From Oscillospiraceae bacterium (GTDB lineage Bacteria > Bacillota > Clostridia > Oscillospirales > Oscillospiraceae), in contig SVKO01000002.1 in the NCBI GenBank assembly GCA_015068455.1, positions 310,001 through 374,000 on the forward strand: a stretch of 64,000 bases of DNA, given 5' to 3'. A program made the translations under genes and the position numbers. Shown here in pieces: positions 18,855 to 27,057 of this stretch; position 1 is the first letter of the stretch, and each line of letters starts with the position of its first letter. The notes beneath the pieces were generated by a model, which had not been told where the DNA came from, did not search any database, and saw only the letters and a program-made list of their open reading frames with translations.

Positions 18855-19982
18855 ATGAAACAACCGATCAAGATCGCGGCGGCGGCCTTTCTCGCAGCCG
18901 CGATCCTGTGTGCGCCCGTTTCGGCCCTGTCGGCCCAAAGCGCCTGCGTCATGGACGCGCAGACGGGCGCGATCCTGTATGCCAAAAATGAGACGGAGCC
19001 CGGTCTGATCGCCAGCACGACGAAGATCATGACGGGGCTTCTGATCTGTGAGGACTGTGATCTCGATGCGCAGATCACCGTCCCGCCGGAGGCGGCCGGC
19101 ATCGAGGGCTCGTCCATGTACCTGGAGGCGGGCGTCCGCATGCGGGTGGAGGATCTGCTCTGCGGCCTGCTGCTGCGCTCCGGCAATGACTGCGCCTGGG
19201 CCCTTGCCATGGCCCACAGCGGCAGCGTGGACGCCTTTGTGCGGGCCATGAATGCCCGGGCCCGGGCATTGGGCCTGCGTTCGACCCATTTCGCCAATCC
19301 CCACGGGCTGGACGATGCGCAGAACTATTCCACAGCCGCAGATCTTGCACGCCTGGCCTGTGCCGCCATGGACAACCCGGATTTTGCCCGGATCGCGGGC
19401 ACAAAAAGCAGGCGGATCGGCGCGCAGACGGTGACGAATCATAACCGGCTGCTCTGGCGTTATCCCGGCGCAGACGGAGTCAAGACGGGCTTTACCAAAG
19501 CCGCCGGACGCATCCTGGTATCCAGCGCCGTGCGGCAGGGGAGAAGGCTGGTCTGTGTGACCATCCGGGACCCCGACGACTGGAACGACCACTTCCGGCT
19601 GCTGGACGAAGGCTTTTCCCGGTTTTCGGACGTGCTTTTGTGCGCCCGGGGGCAGGTCATGGGCCTGGGCCCCTCCGGAGCGCCCATGGTCTGCGATCGG
19701 GATGTACGGGCGCTGCTGCTGCCGGATGAATGTGTGCAGGGCGTGCGCGTCACGCTCACGCACGGCGGCGGACAGGCGGCATTTTTGTGCGCCGGCCGGG
19801 TGCTGGCGACGTGTCCGCTGGAGGAGCGAAGAACGGGAGAGAACAATGGAGGAACGGATCCAGAAAATCATAGCGGCCCGACAGGGCGTATCCCGCAGGA
19901 AAGCGGAAGAGCTGATCCGCGAGGGCCGGGTGCGTCTGAACGGCAATACGGCGGCTCTGGGCGAGCGGGCCGATCCCGATGA
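18855..19982 (+). CDS. D-alanyl-D-alanine carboxypeptidase (DacF/PBP5 type)
   Basis: Secreted low-molecular-weight penicillin-binding protein that trims the terminal D-Ala of peptidoglycan. 375 residues as read. A signal peptide (about residues 1-27, ending PVSALSA) is followed by the S11 motifs STTKI (SxxK), SGN and KTGFT, all intact. ATG 18855 suits the signal peptide best; in-frame ATGs at 18846 and 18849 are possible. The end is odd: the frame continues 137 bases into rluB. The last ~45 residues (rich in G, R, P, E) look like out-of-frame rluB, so the natural stop may have been lost or the tail is non-functional. Confidence 0.88.
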   Translation: MKQPIKIAAAAFLAAAILCAPVSALSAQSACVMDAQTGAILYAKNETEPGLIASTTKIMTGLLICEDCDLDAQITVPPEAAGIEGSSMYLEAGVRMRVEDLLCGLLLRSGNDCAWALAMAHSGSVDAFVRAMNARARALGLRSTHFANPHGLDDAQNYSTAADLARLACAAMDNPDFARIAGTKSRRIGAQTVTNHNRLLWRYPGADGVKTGFTKAAGRILVSSAVRQGRRLVCVTIRDPDDWNDHFRLLDEGFSRFSDVLLCARGQVMGLGPSGAPMVCDRDVRALLLPDECVQGVRVTLTHGGGQAAFLCAGRVLATCPLEERRTGENNGGTDPENHSGPTGRIPQESGRADPRGPGASERQYGGSGRAGRSR

Positions 19983-20556
19983 GGACGTCATCGAGGTGGA
20001 CGGCGTCCGGCTGCCAAAGCCGCCGGAGTACGTCTATCTGATGCTCCATAAGCCCCGGGGCTTCGTCACCACCATGTCCGACGAGCAGGGCAGACGCACC
20101 GTGCGCGAACTTGTGGCCGACTGCGGCGTCAGGGTTTATCCGGTGGGCCGTCTGGACCTCAACTCCGAAGGCCTGCTGCTGATGACGAACGACGGAGAAT
20201 TCGCCAACCGCGTGATGCACCCCAGGCACGGGATCTCCAAGACGTATCTCGCCTGGGTCAACGGGTTTTCGGCGGAAAAGCTTCAAACGCTCAGCACCAT
20301 GAAAACCCTGGAGGGCGAGGCCATTTCCAGGACGGAAGTGCGTCTGTTAAGCGCCAGGGGCGACGGCGCGCTGCTGCGCATAACGATCCACGAGGGAAAG
20401 AACCGCCAGATCCGCAGGATGTGCGCCCAGGCCGCGCTGCATGTAACGCGGCTGCGCCGCATTTCCGAGGGCCCCGTCCATCTCGGAGAGCTGGCATCGG
20501 GCGCATGGCGGGCGCTGACGGAGGAGGAGATTTCCGCCCTGATGCAGCAGCCGTGA
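19846..20556 (+). CDS. rluB: Ribosomal large-subunit pseudouridine synthase (RsuA/RluB family)
   Basis: 236-residue enzyme that isomerises uridine to pseudouridine in rRNA. An N-terminal S4 RNA-binding domain (RIQKIIAARQGVSRRKAEEL) precedes the catalytic domain with GRLDLNSEGLLLMTNDG, whose first Asp is the nucleophile. HEGKNRQIRRMC is the C-terminal signature. ATG 19846 follows GGGAGAG. The gene begins inside the carboxypeptidase frame. Subfamily (RluB or RsuA) is not certain; RluB is the common assignment next to scpAB. Confidence 0.9.
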   Translation: MEERIQKIIAARQGVSRRKAEELIREGRVRLNGNTAALGERADPDEDVIEVDGVRLPKPPEYVYLMLHKPRGFVTTMSDEQGRRTVRELVADCGVRVYPVGRLDLNSEGLLLMTNDGEFANRVMHPRHGISKTYLAWVNGFSAEKLQTLSTMKTLEGEAISRTEVRLLSARGDGALLRITIHEGKNRQIRRMCAQAALHVTRLRRISEGPVHLGELASGAWRALTEEEISALMQQP

Positions 20557-20573
20557 AAACGGAAAAACGGAAC

Positions 20574-20611
20574 AAAAAATGCAGGGACAAATATTTGTTC
20601 TTGCATTTTTT
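20574..20611 (+). terminator. Intrinsic terminator after rluB
   Basis: A long stem of AAAAAATGCAGGGACAAAT with ATTTGTTCTTGCATTTTTT, containing two G-T pairs. The 3' arm also holds the -35 box of the next promoter. Confidence 0.8.
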
Positions 20612-20629
20612 CGGTTTTTTGATTAGAAT
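20601..20629 (+). promoter_or_regulatory. Promoter for the rpiR-type operon
   Basis: TTGCAT (20601-20606), 17-bp spacer, TAGAAT (20624-20629). Its -35 box is embedded in the rluB terminator. Confidence 0.7.
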
Positions 20630-20686
20630 GAGCATACAGTTTCCCTTTGTACTGCACAAACAGAGATAAAAAAGGGGGAGATCTAT

Positions 20687-21550
20687 TTGAATTCCGATAT
20701 CCTCACCATCATTCAGAATAACATGCAGGGATTCTCAAAGGGGCAGAAGCTCATTGCCAAATATATCACCGAGTCCTATGACAAGGCGGCATTCATGACC
20801 GCCAGCCGGCTGGGCAAAACCGTGGGCGTCTCTGAGTCCACGGTGGTTCGTTTTGCGGTCGAACTGGGCTATGAGGGCTATCCCTCCATGCAGAAGGCGC
20901 TGCAGGCCATGATCCTCAACCGCCTGACCTCGGTGCAGCGCATCGAGGTGACCAACGACCGCATCGGCGATCAGGACGTGGTGTCCATGGTGCTTCAGAC
21001 CGACGTGGACAAGATCCGCATGACCAACGAGACCGTGGACCGCGCCGCCTTTGAGGCCGCCGTCAACGCCATCGTCAAGGCGGAAAACATCTATATCCTC
21101 GGCGTGCGTTCCTCGGCGTCTCTTGCAACCTTCCTGGGTTTTTATTTCAATTATATGTTCGACAACGTGCGCCTGGTCACCAATTCCGGCACCGGCACCA
21201 TGTTTGAGCAGATCGTCCGGGTCAGTCCCCGGGACGTGGTCATCGGGATCTCCTTCCCGCGCTATTCCTCCAGCACCATCAAGGGCATCCGCTACTGTCA
21301 CGATGTGGGCGCCACGGTCATCGGCCTGACGGACGACAAGGATTCGCCGGTCGGCCTTTGCTCGGATCATGTGCTGGTGGCAAAGAGCGATATGGTGTCC
21401 CTGGTGGATACCCTGGTGGCGCCCCTGAGCCTCATCAACGCCCTGGTGGTGGCCACGGCCCAGCGCAGGGAGAAGGAGCTCGCCCGAACCCTCAACAACC
21501 TTGAGCGCATCTGGGACGAGTACGAGGTCTACGAGAAGGTGTCCCTCTGA
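20687..21550 (+). CDS. MurR/RpiR family transcriptional regulator
   Basis: 287-residue regulator with an N-terminal RpiR HTH (about residues 1-75; VGVSESTVVRFAVELGYEG is the recognition region) and a C-terminal SIS sugar-phosphate-binding domain (about residues 125-260; LGVRSSASLATFLG and ISFPRYSSSTIKG). Such proteins sense phosphosugars. The start is TTG 20687 preceded by GGGGGAG. It lies one base before a flavoprotein gene and is likely cotranscribed with it and cmk, so no sugar gene nearby points to the ligand. Confidence 0.9.
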   Translation: MNSDILTIIQNNMQGFSKGQKLIAKYITESYDKAAFMTASRLGKTVGVSESTVVRFAVELGYEGYPSMQKALQAMILNRLTSVQRIEVTNDRIGDQDVVSMVLQTDVDKIRMTNETVDRAAFEAAVNAIVKAENIYILGVRSSASLATFLGFYFNYMFDNVRLVTNSGTGTMFEQIVRVSPRDVVIGISFPRYSSSTIKGIRYCHDVGATVIGLTDDKDSPVGLCSDHVLVAKSDMVSLVDTLVAPLSLINALVVATAQRREKELARTLNNLERIWDEYEVYEKVSL

Positions 21551-21551
21551 T

Positions 21552-22799
21552 ATGGCGGGCAGGCTCATTGTCGTCGGCGGCGGACCCGCCGGCATGATGG
21601 CGGCCATCACCGCCGCCCGCAGCGGCTGCAAGGTGCGCCTGCTGGAAAAGAATGACCGGGTGGGCAGAAAGCTGGCCATCACGGGCAAGGGCCGCTGCAA
21701 TGTGACGAACGACTGTACGCCCGAGGAGGTCCTGCGCCAGATCCCGCGCAACGCGAAGTTCCTCTACTCCGCCATGAACGCCTTTCCGCCGGAGAAAACG
21801 ATGGCGTTTTTCACCGAAGCGCAGTGCCCCTTGAAAACGGAGCGGGGCAGGCGTGTTTTCCCGGAATCCGATCAGGCGGCCAGCGTGGTCGAGGCGCTGA
21901 AAAAAGAACTCAGGCGTGCCGGCGTGCGCGTGGAGAAGGCCGAGGTCACGGGCCTTTTGGTGCGTGACGGCGTTTGCTGCGGCGTCGAGACCGGCGGCCG
22001 GGAGCGAAAGGCTGACGCGGTCATCCTGGCCACGGGCGGATGCAGCTATCCGCGCACCGGCTCCACCGGCGACGGCCTGCGCATGGCAGAGGCGAAGGGC
22101 CACACGGTTATACCGCCCCTGCCGAGCCTCGTGCCTCTGGAGGAGGACGGAAACTTCTGCGCCATGGCTCAGGGCCTGTCCCTGCGCAATGTGGAGCTGC
22201 GGCTGTACGGCCCCAAGAAAAAACTGGTTTTCAGCGAATTCGGCGAGCTGCTGTTCACCCATTTCGGCCTGTCCGGCCCCATCGTGCTGTCCGCCTCGGC
22301 CCATATGGAGCCCGACGTGCGTTATCGCGCGGTGCTGGATCTCAAGCCCGCGCTCGATGCGCAGGCGCTGGATGCGCGGATCCTGCGGGACTTTGAAAAA
22401 TACAAAAACCGCAACTATGAAAACGCCCTGTGCGACCTGTTCCCGGCGAAGCTGATCCCCGTGATCATCCGCCGCAGCGGCATTGATCCGGGGCAGAAGG
22501 TCCATTCCATCACCCGGGCACAGCGCAGGCGTCTTTGCGAGCTGATGAAGAACTTTGATATCGCCGTTTTGGGCCCGCGGCCCATCGACGAGGCCATCGT
22601 CACCCGCGGCGGCGTTTCCACCCGGGAGATCGATCCGGCCACCATGGAGTCCAAACGGGTTCCCGGCCTGTTCTTTGCCGGGGAGCTCATCGACTGCGAC
22701 GCCTATACCGGCGGCTTCAATCTGCAGATCGCCTGGGCCACCGGCCATGCGGCGGGCCTCGGCGCCGCAAAAAAAATCGGAAAGGATTTTTCCAAATGA
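21552..22799 (+). CDS. HI0933-family NAD(P)/FAD-dependent oxidoreductase (flavoprotein)
   Basis: 415-residue flavoprotein. The N-terminal FAD-binding VVGGGPAGMMAAITAARSG and the family signature VGRKLAITGKGRCNVTN are clear, as is the C-terminal FAD contact GELIDCDAYTGGFNLQIAW. Proteins of this family (YhiN/BaiN-like) are widespread; BaiN acts on bile-acid intermediates, but the housekeeping role of most members is unknown. ATG 21552 comes one base after the regulator stop. The stop overlaps cmk by 4 bases (ATGA). Confidence 0.88.
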   Translation: MAGRLIVVGGGPAGMMAAITAARSGCKVRLLEKNDRVGRKLAITGKGRCNVTNDCTPEEVLRQIPRNAKFLYSAMNAFPPEKTMAFFTEAQCPLKTERGRRVFPESDQAASVVEALKKELRRAGVRVEKAEVTGLLVRDGVCCGVETGGRERKADAVILATGGCSYPRTGSTGDGLRMAEAKGHTVIPPLPSLVPLEEDGNFCAMAQGLSLRNVELRLYGPKKKLVFSEFGELLFTHFGLSGPIVLSASAHMEPDVRYRAVLDLKPALDAQALDARILRDFEKYKNRNYENALCDLFPAKLIPVIIRRSGIDPGQKVHSITRAQRRRLCELMKNFDIAVLGPRPIDEAIVTRGGVSTREIDPATMESKRVPGLFFAGELIDCDAYTGGFNLQIAWATGHAAGLGAAKKIGKDFSK

Positions 22800-23470
22800 A
22801 ACATTATTCCATTGCCATCGACGGCCCCGCCGGCGCAGGGAAATCCACCATGGCCAAGCGTCTTGCCCAGGCCCTCGGCTATGTCTATGTGGATACCGGC
22901 GCCATCTACCGCACGGTGGGCTATCATATGAACCTTATGGGCATCGGCCCGAAGGACGCCGACGGGATCAACCGGCTGATCGGCGACGTAAACCTTGATA
23001 TCACCTATGACGCGCAGGGCACGCAGCATATGATCCTCAACGGCGCGGACGTCTCCGATGAGATCCGTACCCCGGAGATGAGCATGATCGCGTCCACGAT
23101 CTCCGCGCATAAGGTGGTGCGGGATTTCCTGCTGGACACCCAGCGGGATCTGGCCAAGGCCTATAACGTGGTCATGGACGGCCGGGACATCGGCACGGTG
23201 GTGCTGCCCGACGCCGATCTGAAGATCTATCTCACCGCCGCGCCCGAAGTGCGCGCCCAGCGCAGGATCGCCCAGTACCGCGAACAGGGGCAGAAGGTGG
23301 ACGAGAGGAAGATCCTTGCTGAGATCATCCAGCGCGATGAGCAGGATATGAACCGGCCCATCGCCCCGCTGCGCCGGGCGAAGGACGCCGTTCTGCTGGA
23401 CACCTCCTATCTGAACGTTGAGGAAACCATCGCGCGTCTGCTGGAGATCGCCGCCCAGCGGCTTGGCTGA
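22796..23470 (+). CDS. cmk: Cytidylate kinase
   Basis: Phosphorylates CMP and dCMP to the diphosphates. 224 residues. P-loop DGPAGAGKSTMAKRLA (about residues 8-23), IYRTVGYH, MDGRDIGTVVLPDA and RRIAQYREQG are the family landmarks. Start ATG 22796 overlaps the flavoprotein stop. The following ispH-rpsA fusion begins two bases after its stop, matching the common Firmicutes order cmk-(plsC)-ispH-rpsA. Confidence 0.96.
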   Translation: MKHYSIAIDGPAGAGKSTMAKRLAQALGYVYVDTGAIYRTVGYHMNLMGIGPKDADGINRLIGDVNLDITYDAQGTQHMILNGADVSDEIRTPEMSMIASTISAHKVVRDFLLDTQRDLAKAYNVVMDGRDIGTVVLPDADLKIYLTAAPEVRAQRRIAQYREQGQKVDERKILAEIIQRDEQDMNRPIAPLRRAKDAVLLDTSYLNVEETIARLLEIAAQRLG

Positions 23471-23471
23471 T

Positions 23472-25610
23472 ATGGAAATCATACAGGCCAAGACTGCCGG
23501 CTACTGCTTCGGCGTCAGCCGGGCGGTGCAGATGGTGGAGCAGGCGGCGGCGGAAGGGAAGCGGGCGGTGACCCTCGGGCCCATCATCCATAACCGCCAT
23601 GCGGTGGCCCATTTTGCCGAGCTCGGCATCCGGGCCATCAGGTCGCCTGCGGAGCTGGAGGACGGGGACGAAGCCGTCATCATCCGCAGCCACGGCGTAT
23701 CCCGGGCTGTCTATGAGGAGCTGGAGCGCCGGGGCGTGGAGATCATCGACGCCACCTGTCCCTTTGTCAAGCGGATCCACCGGATCGTCAGCAAAGCGCA
23801 GGAGGAGGGGCGGCAGGTCGTCATTATCGGTTCCAGAGACCATCCCGAAGTGGAGGCGATCGCGGGCTGGTGCGAGGATGCCCAGGTGTTTGAAAATTCC
23901 CAGGAATTAGAAAAATGGCTGCGCAGCGACGAAAATTACCAGCATATCCCAATCTCGGTGGTCATGCAGACCACATCCACAAAAAAAAATTGGGAAAGTT
24001 GCTCGGAAATTATAAAAAAAATATGTACAAATTACGTTTTATTTGATACAATATGCGAAGCGACTGAAAAAAGGCAGGCTGAGGCATCGGATTTGGCGCG
24101 CACATGCGACGCGATGATTGTTGTCGGCGACGCGTCCAGCGCCAACACCGGACGTCTTGCCACCATCTGCCGGCAGTTTTGCGGTCAGGTCGTTATGGTT
24201 GACAACGCATCTGAACTGGCCCAAATACATTTTCAGGACGCCGCCAGAATTGGCATCACTGCCGGAGCATCGACTCCCGCGTGGATAATTAAGGAGGTCA
24301 ACAAGACTATGAGCGAAATCACCAATGTTGAGACTGTACCCGAGGAAAGCTTTGAGCAGCTTTTGGAGCAGTCAATCAAAACTTTGAACACGGGAGACAA
24401 GGTCCTCGGCACGGTTGTTGCGATCGGCTCGACTGAGGTCCAGGTAGATCTGGGCACCAAGCATGCCGGCTATATCCCGGCAGACGAGGTCAGCACCGAC
24501 CCCAACCAGAAACCCGAAGACATTCTCAAGATCGGCGATGAGATCGAAGTCTTTGTGGTACGCGTGAACGATGCGGAAGGTACCGTCCAGCTCTCCAAGA
24601 AGAAGCTCGACGGCATGAAGGTATGGGACGAGATCGAGGCCATCTGCGAGAACAAAGAGGTCATCGAGGGCGTCATCACCGAGGAAAACAAGGGCGGCGT
24701 TGTTGCCAACATCAAGGGCATCCGCGTCTTTATCCCCGCTTCCCAGTCCGGCATTGCCCGCGGAGGCGAGCTGTCCTCCCTCAAGGGCAAGACTGTCAAG
24801 ATGAAGATCACCGAGGTCAACCGCGCCCGCCGCAGAGTCGTCGGCTCCATCCGTGCGGTCAACGCCGAGCTTCGCCGCGCTGCCGTGGAGAAGATCTGGT
24901 CCGAGATCGAGGTCGGCAAGAAGTATCAGGGCGTTGTCAAGTCCCTGACCTCTTACGGCGCGTTCGTCGATATCGGCGGCGTGGACGGCATGGTCCATGT
25001 TTCCGAGCTGAGCTGGCGCCGCATCAAGAGCCCGGCCGAGGTCGTGAAGGTCGGCGACGAGATCGAGGTCTACGTCATTTCCTTCGATCCCGAGAAGAGA
25101 AAGATCTCCCTGGGCTACAAGACCCCGGAGATGAACCCCTGGAACCAGTTCATGAGCCGCTTCAACGTGGGCGACGTTGCCGACGTCAAGATCGTCAAGC
25201 TCATGACCTTCGGCGCCTTTGCCGAAATCATTCCCGGCGTCGACGGCCTGATCCACATCTCCCAGATCGCGGATCGCCGCATCGACAAGCCCGAGGATGT
25301 GCTCGCTGAGGGCCAGGAAGTCCAGGCCAAGATCATCGACATCGACGCGGAGAACAAGCGCATCTCCCTGTCCATCCGCGCGCTGCTGAGCCAGCCCGCC
25401 GAGCCCGCTGCTCCCGTTGAGACCGAGGGCGACGTGGTTGTGTATCAGGATGGCGCCGTCGTCGCCGAGGAGTATGCCGAAGAGGCTGCCGAGGCTGAGG
25501 AAGCTGCCGCGGAAGAGGCCGTTGAGGCTGCCGAGGCTGTGGAAGCTGCCGCCGAGGAGACCGCCGAAGCTGTGGAAGCCGCTGCGGAAGAGACCGTCGA
25601 GGCTGAATGA
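23472..25610 (+). CDS. ispH-rpsA: Bifunctional HMBPP reductase (IspH) / 30S ribosomal protein S1
   Basis: 712-residue fusion. The N-terminal ~275 residues are IspH, the Fe-S enzyme making IPP and DMAPP in the MEP isoprenoid pathway. Its three cluster cysteines are in GYCFGVS, DATCPFV and DTICEATEKR, with the HGVSR, RDHPEV and SSANTGRL motifs. From Met280 (24309) comes S1 with four S1 domains: GDKVLGTVVAIG, EGVITEENKGGVVANIKG, GKKYQGVVKSLTSYGAFVDIGG and GDVADVKIVKLMTFGAFAEI. It ends in an Ala/Glu-rich tail of about 45 residues. Such fusions are known in Clostridia. AAGGAGGT at 24291-24298 stands ten bases before the in-frame ATG 24309, so free S1 is probably made as well. An AT-rich patch at 23975-24060 is unusual for the gene. 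Confidence 0.95.
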   Translation: MEIIQAKTAGYCFGVSRAVQMVEQAAAEGKRAVTLGPIIHNRHAVAHFAELGIRAIRSPAELEDGDEAVIIRSHGVSRAVYEELERRGVEIIDATCPFVKRIHRIVSKAQEEGRQVVIIGSRDHPEVEAIAGWCEDAQVFENSQELEKWLRSDENYQHIPISVVMQTTSTKKNWESCSEIIKKICTNYVLFDTICEATEKRQAEASDLARTCDAMIVVGDASSANTGRLATICRQFCGQVVMVDNASELAQIHFQDAARIGITAGASTPAWIIKEVNKTMSEITNVETVPEESFEQLLEQSIKTLNTGDKVLGTVVAIGSTEVQVDLGTKHAGYIPADEVSTDPNQKPEDILKIGDEIEVFVVRVNDAEGTVQLSKKKLDGMKVWDEIEAICENKEVIEGVITEENKGGVVANIKGIRVFIPASQSGIARGGELSSLKGKTVKMKITEVNRARRRVVGSIRAVNAELRRAAVEKIWSEIEVGKKYQGVVKSLTSYGAFVDIGGVDGMVHVSELSWRRIKSPAEVVKVGDEIEVYVISFDPEKRKISLGYKTPEMNPWNQFMSRFNVGDVADVKIVKLMTFGAFAEIIPGVDGLIHISQIADRRIDKPEDVLAEGQEVQAKIIDIDAENKRISLSIRALLSQPAEPAAPVETEGDVVVYQDGAVVAEEYAEEAAEAEEAAAEEAVEAAEAVEAAAEETAEAVEAAAEETVEAE
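24291..24311 (+). promoter_or_regulatory. Internal ribosome binding site and start for stand-alone S1
   Basis: AAGGAGGT (24291-24298), 10-nt spacing, ATG (24309-24311), in frame with the fusion. The downstream protein begins MSEITNVETVPEESFEQLL, like a normal S1 N-terminus. Confidence 0.65.
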
Positions 25611-25627
25611 TCCTTACTTAAAAGCAT

Positions 25628-25663
25628 GGCGTGCTGCAAAGCAATTTGCAGCACGCCTTTTTT
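25628..25663 (+). terminator. Intrinsic terminator after ispH-rpsA
   Basis: Perfect 13-bp stem GGCGTGCTGCAAA / TTTGCAGCACGCC with GCAA loop and T6 tail. Confidence 0.95.
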
Positions 25664-25707
25664 ATAATTATGTCAGCCCGGAATCGTGAGCCGGCGGCAG
25701 GATCGCG

Positions 25708-26376
25708 TCACCGCGCCAGCATATTCTTCGCCCGGCCGAGGAACACGATGGTAATCACGGCCAATGCGAGCGTCAGAGGGAAGGAGATCAGTGACGTATA
25801 GTTGAAGGCAGCGTTCGGGCTCCCGCGGCGGACAAAATAAGAAACGATGTTTACAACGGCGGACAAGGCGGTGAATACGACGTACACACGCTGAAAGCGG
25901 CGGCCGGCTGCCGCCATTGCCTCATCGCCGAGCTTTTCTGCGAGGTTTATGACGCCGGAGGCAATAAAGATAAACGCGCAGGCGGACAAAATGCTGCCGA
26001 TGATCGAAGGGAACACAGAAAATACCCCGGAAGGCTGCGGCACCGCCGGCGGATTCACGGAGAAGTCAATGGATAAAACCATGGAAAAAACCATGACGAA
26101 GGCCATCACAAAGGCCGAGACGAGGGAGCAGATCATGAAGATCATCGCGGTTTTGAATTTGGGCTCTTCGGCCTTCGCGCTGCTCAGACCGACAAAGATC
26201 AGGACCACGGCCGCAATGGACATGGGCAGCGCCGGAAGGAACCACAATGCCATGACGCCCATGTCCGGCAGCAAGGCGACAAGGGTAAGGCAGATCGCCA
26301 TCGTTACGACGACCAGAGACAGTATTTCAGCGATAAAGAGCAGCTTGACGCCGCTATAGGCTTTGGGAAATCTCAT
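25708..26376 (-). CDS. Polytopic membrane protein of unknown function
   Basis: 222 residues with about six hydrophobic segments; no motif recognised. The start MRFPKAYSGVKLLFIAE at 26376 is supported by AAAGGAGAAG about 9 bases upstream; a longer in-frame extension has no SD. The first helices (LLFIAEILSLVVVTMAICL) and loops with GLSSAKAEEPKFKTAMIFM resemble the small membrane proteins clustered with zinc-ribbon proteins in Clostridia. The next gene upstream on the same strand starts at 26975 and is separated by its own terminator at 26463-26495, so this gene is probably transcribed alone. Confidence 0.7.
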   Translation of the reverse strand: MRFPKAYSGVKLLFIAEILSLVVVTMAICLTLVALLPDMGVMALWFLPALPMSIAAVVLIFVGLSSAKAEEPKFKTAMIFMICSLVSAFVMAFVMVFSMVLSIDFSVNPPAVPQPSGVFSVFPSIIGSILSACAFIFIASGVINLAEKLGDEAMAAAGRRFQRVYVVFTALSAVVNIVSYFVRRGSPNAAFNYTSLISFPLTLALAVITIVFLGRAKNMLAR

Positions 26377-26462
26377 TTTGATTCTTCTCCTTTCCGTATC
26401 CGGTTGGACTGCCGCTATTATACTACACAATTTAATAAAAATCGAGTCCTTTGAGTATTTAT

Positions 26463-26495
26463 AAAAAAACGGCCGCAGGCAGACGCCTGCGGCCG
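26463..26495 (-). terminator. Intrinsic terminator for the zinc-ribbon gene
   Basis: Perfect 11-bp stem (CGGCCGCAGGC / GCCTGCGGCCG, loop AGAC) followed on the minus strand by T7 (26469-26463). Confidence 0.9.
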
Positions 26496-26510
26496 AACGC
26501 GGTATATGGA

Positions 26511-26975
26511 TTACTTGAGGAAGTTCAGCCCCTTGATGATGGGAGCCTCGACGGCTCTGCCCTTCAGCGCGCGGAAGAAGCAGATGACTTCAACCACCGC
26601 CAGGATGAGGATGCAGATATAGGCGGCGACGGAAACGATGATGGTGATGATGCCGACGATGGCAAGGAGCATAAGGATGACTCCGCAGACGGAGATCTTG
26701 AGACTCTCACGGATGTGGAACTTCACAAAGGGCGATTCCTTGGCAGCCAACAGAGCGACGATGATGCCAAAGAAGCTGAACAGATAGCAGATCGCGGCAA
26801 AGAGCTTGTTCTCCTGGATGTCGGCGGCCTCGAATTCCGCGGTGTGGTCGGCGCTGTCGACGGGGACGTAGGGCTGCTGGGTGACGGTGGCGTTGGGGAT
26901 GAACTGCGTGCCGCAATTCGGGCAGAACGCCGCGGAGTCTTCCAGCTGCATGTTGCATTTCGGACAGAGTTTCAT
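26511..26975 (-). CDS. Zinc-ribbon membrane protein (DUF4870/Tic20-like)
   Basis: 154 residues. A CxxC...CxxC zinc ribbon (CPKC at residues 4-7, CPNC at 18-21) begins the protein, then a ~30-residue linker and three or four membrane segments (LFAAICYLFSFFGIIVALL, VCGVILMLLAIVGIITIIV). The layout matches small zinc-ribbon/DUF4870-type proteins of unknown role. SD AGGAGG lies a few bases before ATG 26975. Neighbours are another membrane protein and an ABC-F gene, which give no functional clue. Confidence 0.72.
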   Translation of the reverse strand: MKLCPKCNMQLEDSAAFCPNCGTQFIPNATVTQQPYVPVDSADHTAEFEAADIQENKLFAAICYLFSFFGIIVALLAAKESPFVKFHIRESLKISVCGVILMLLAIVGIITIIVSVAAYICILILAVVEVICFFRALKGRAVEAPIIKGLNFLK

Positions 26976-27057
26976 TGGTGTTCCTCCTTTGTCGGTGTAC
27001 GGATGGTTTTTCTAAGGATATTATATCGCCTGAATTCCAAAATGCAAGGGGATTCGA

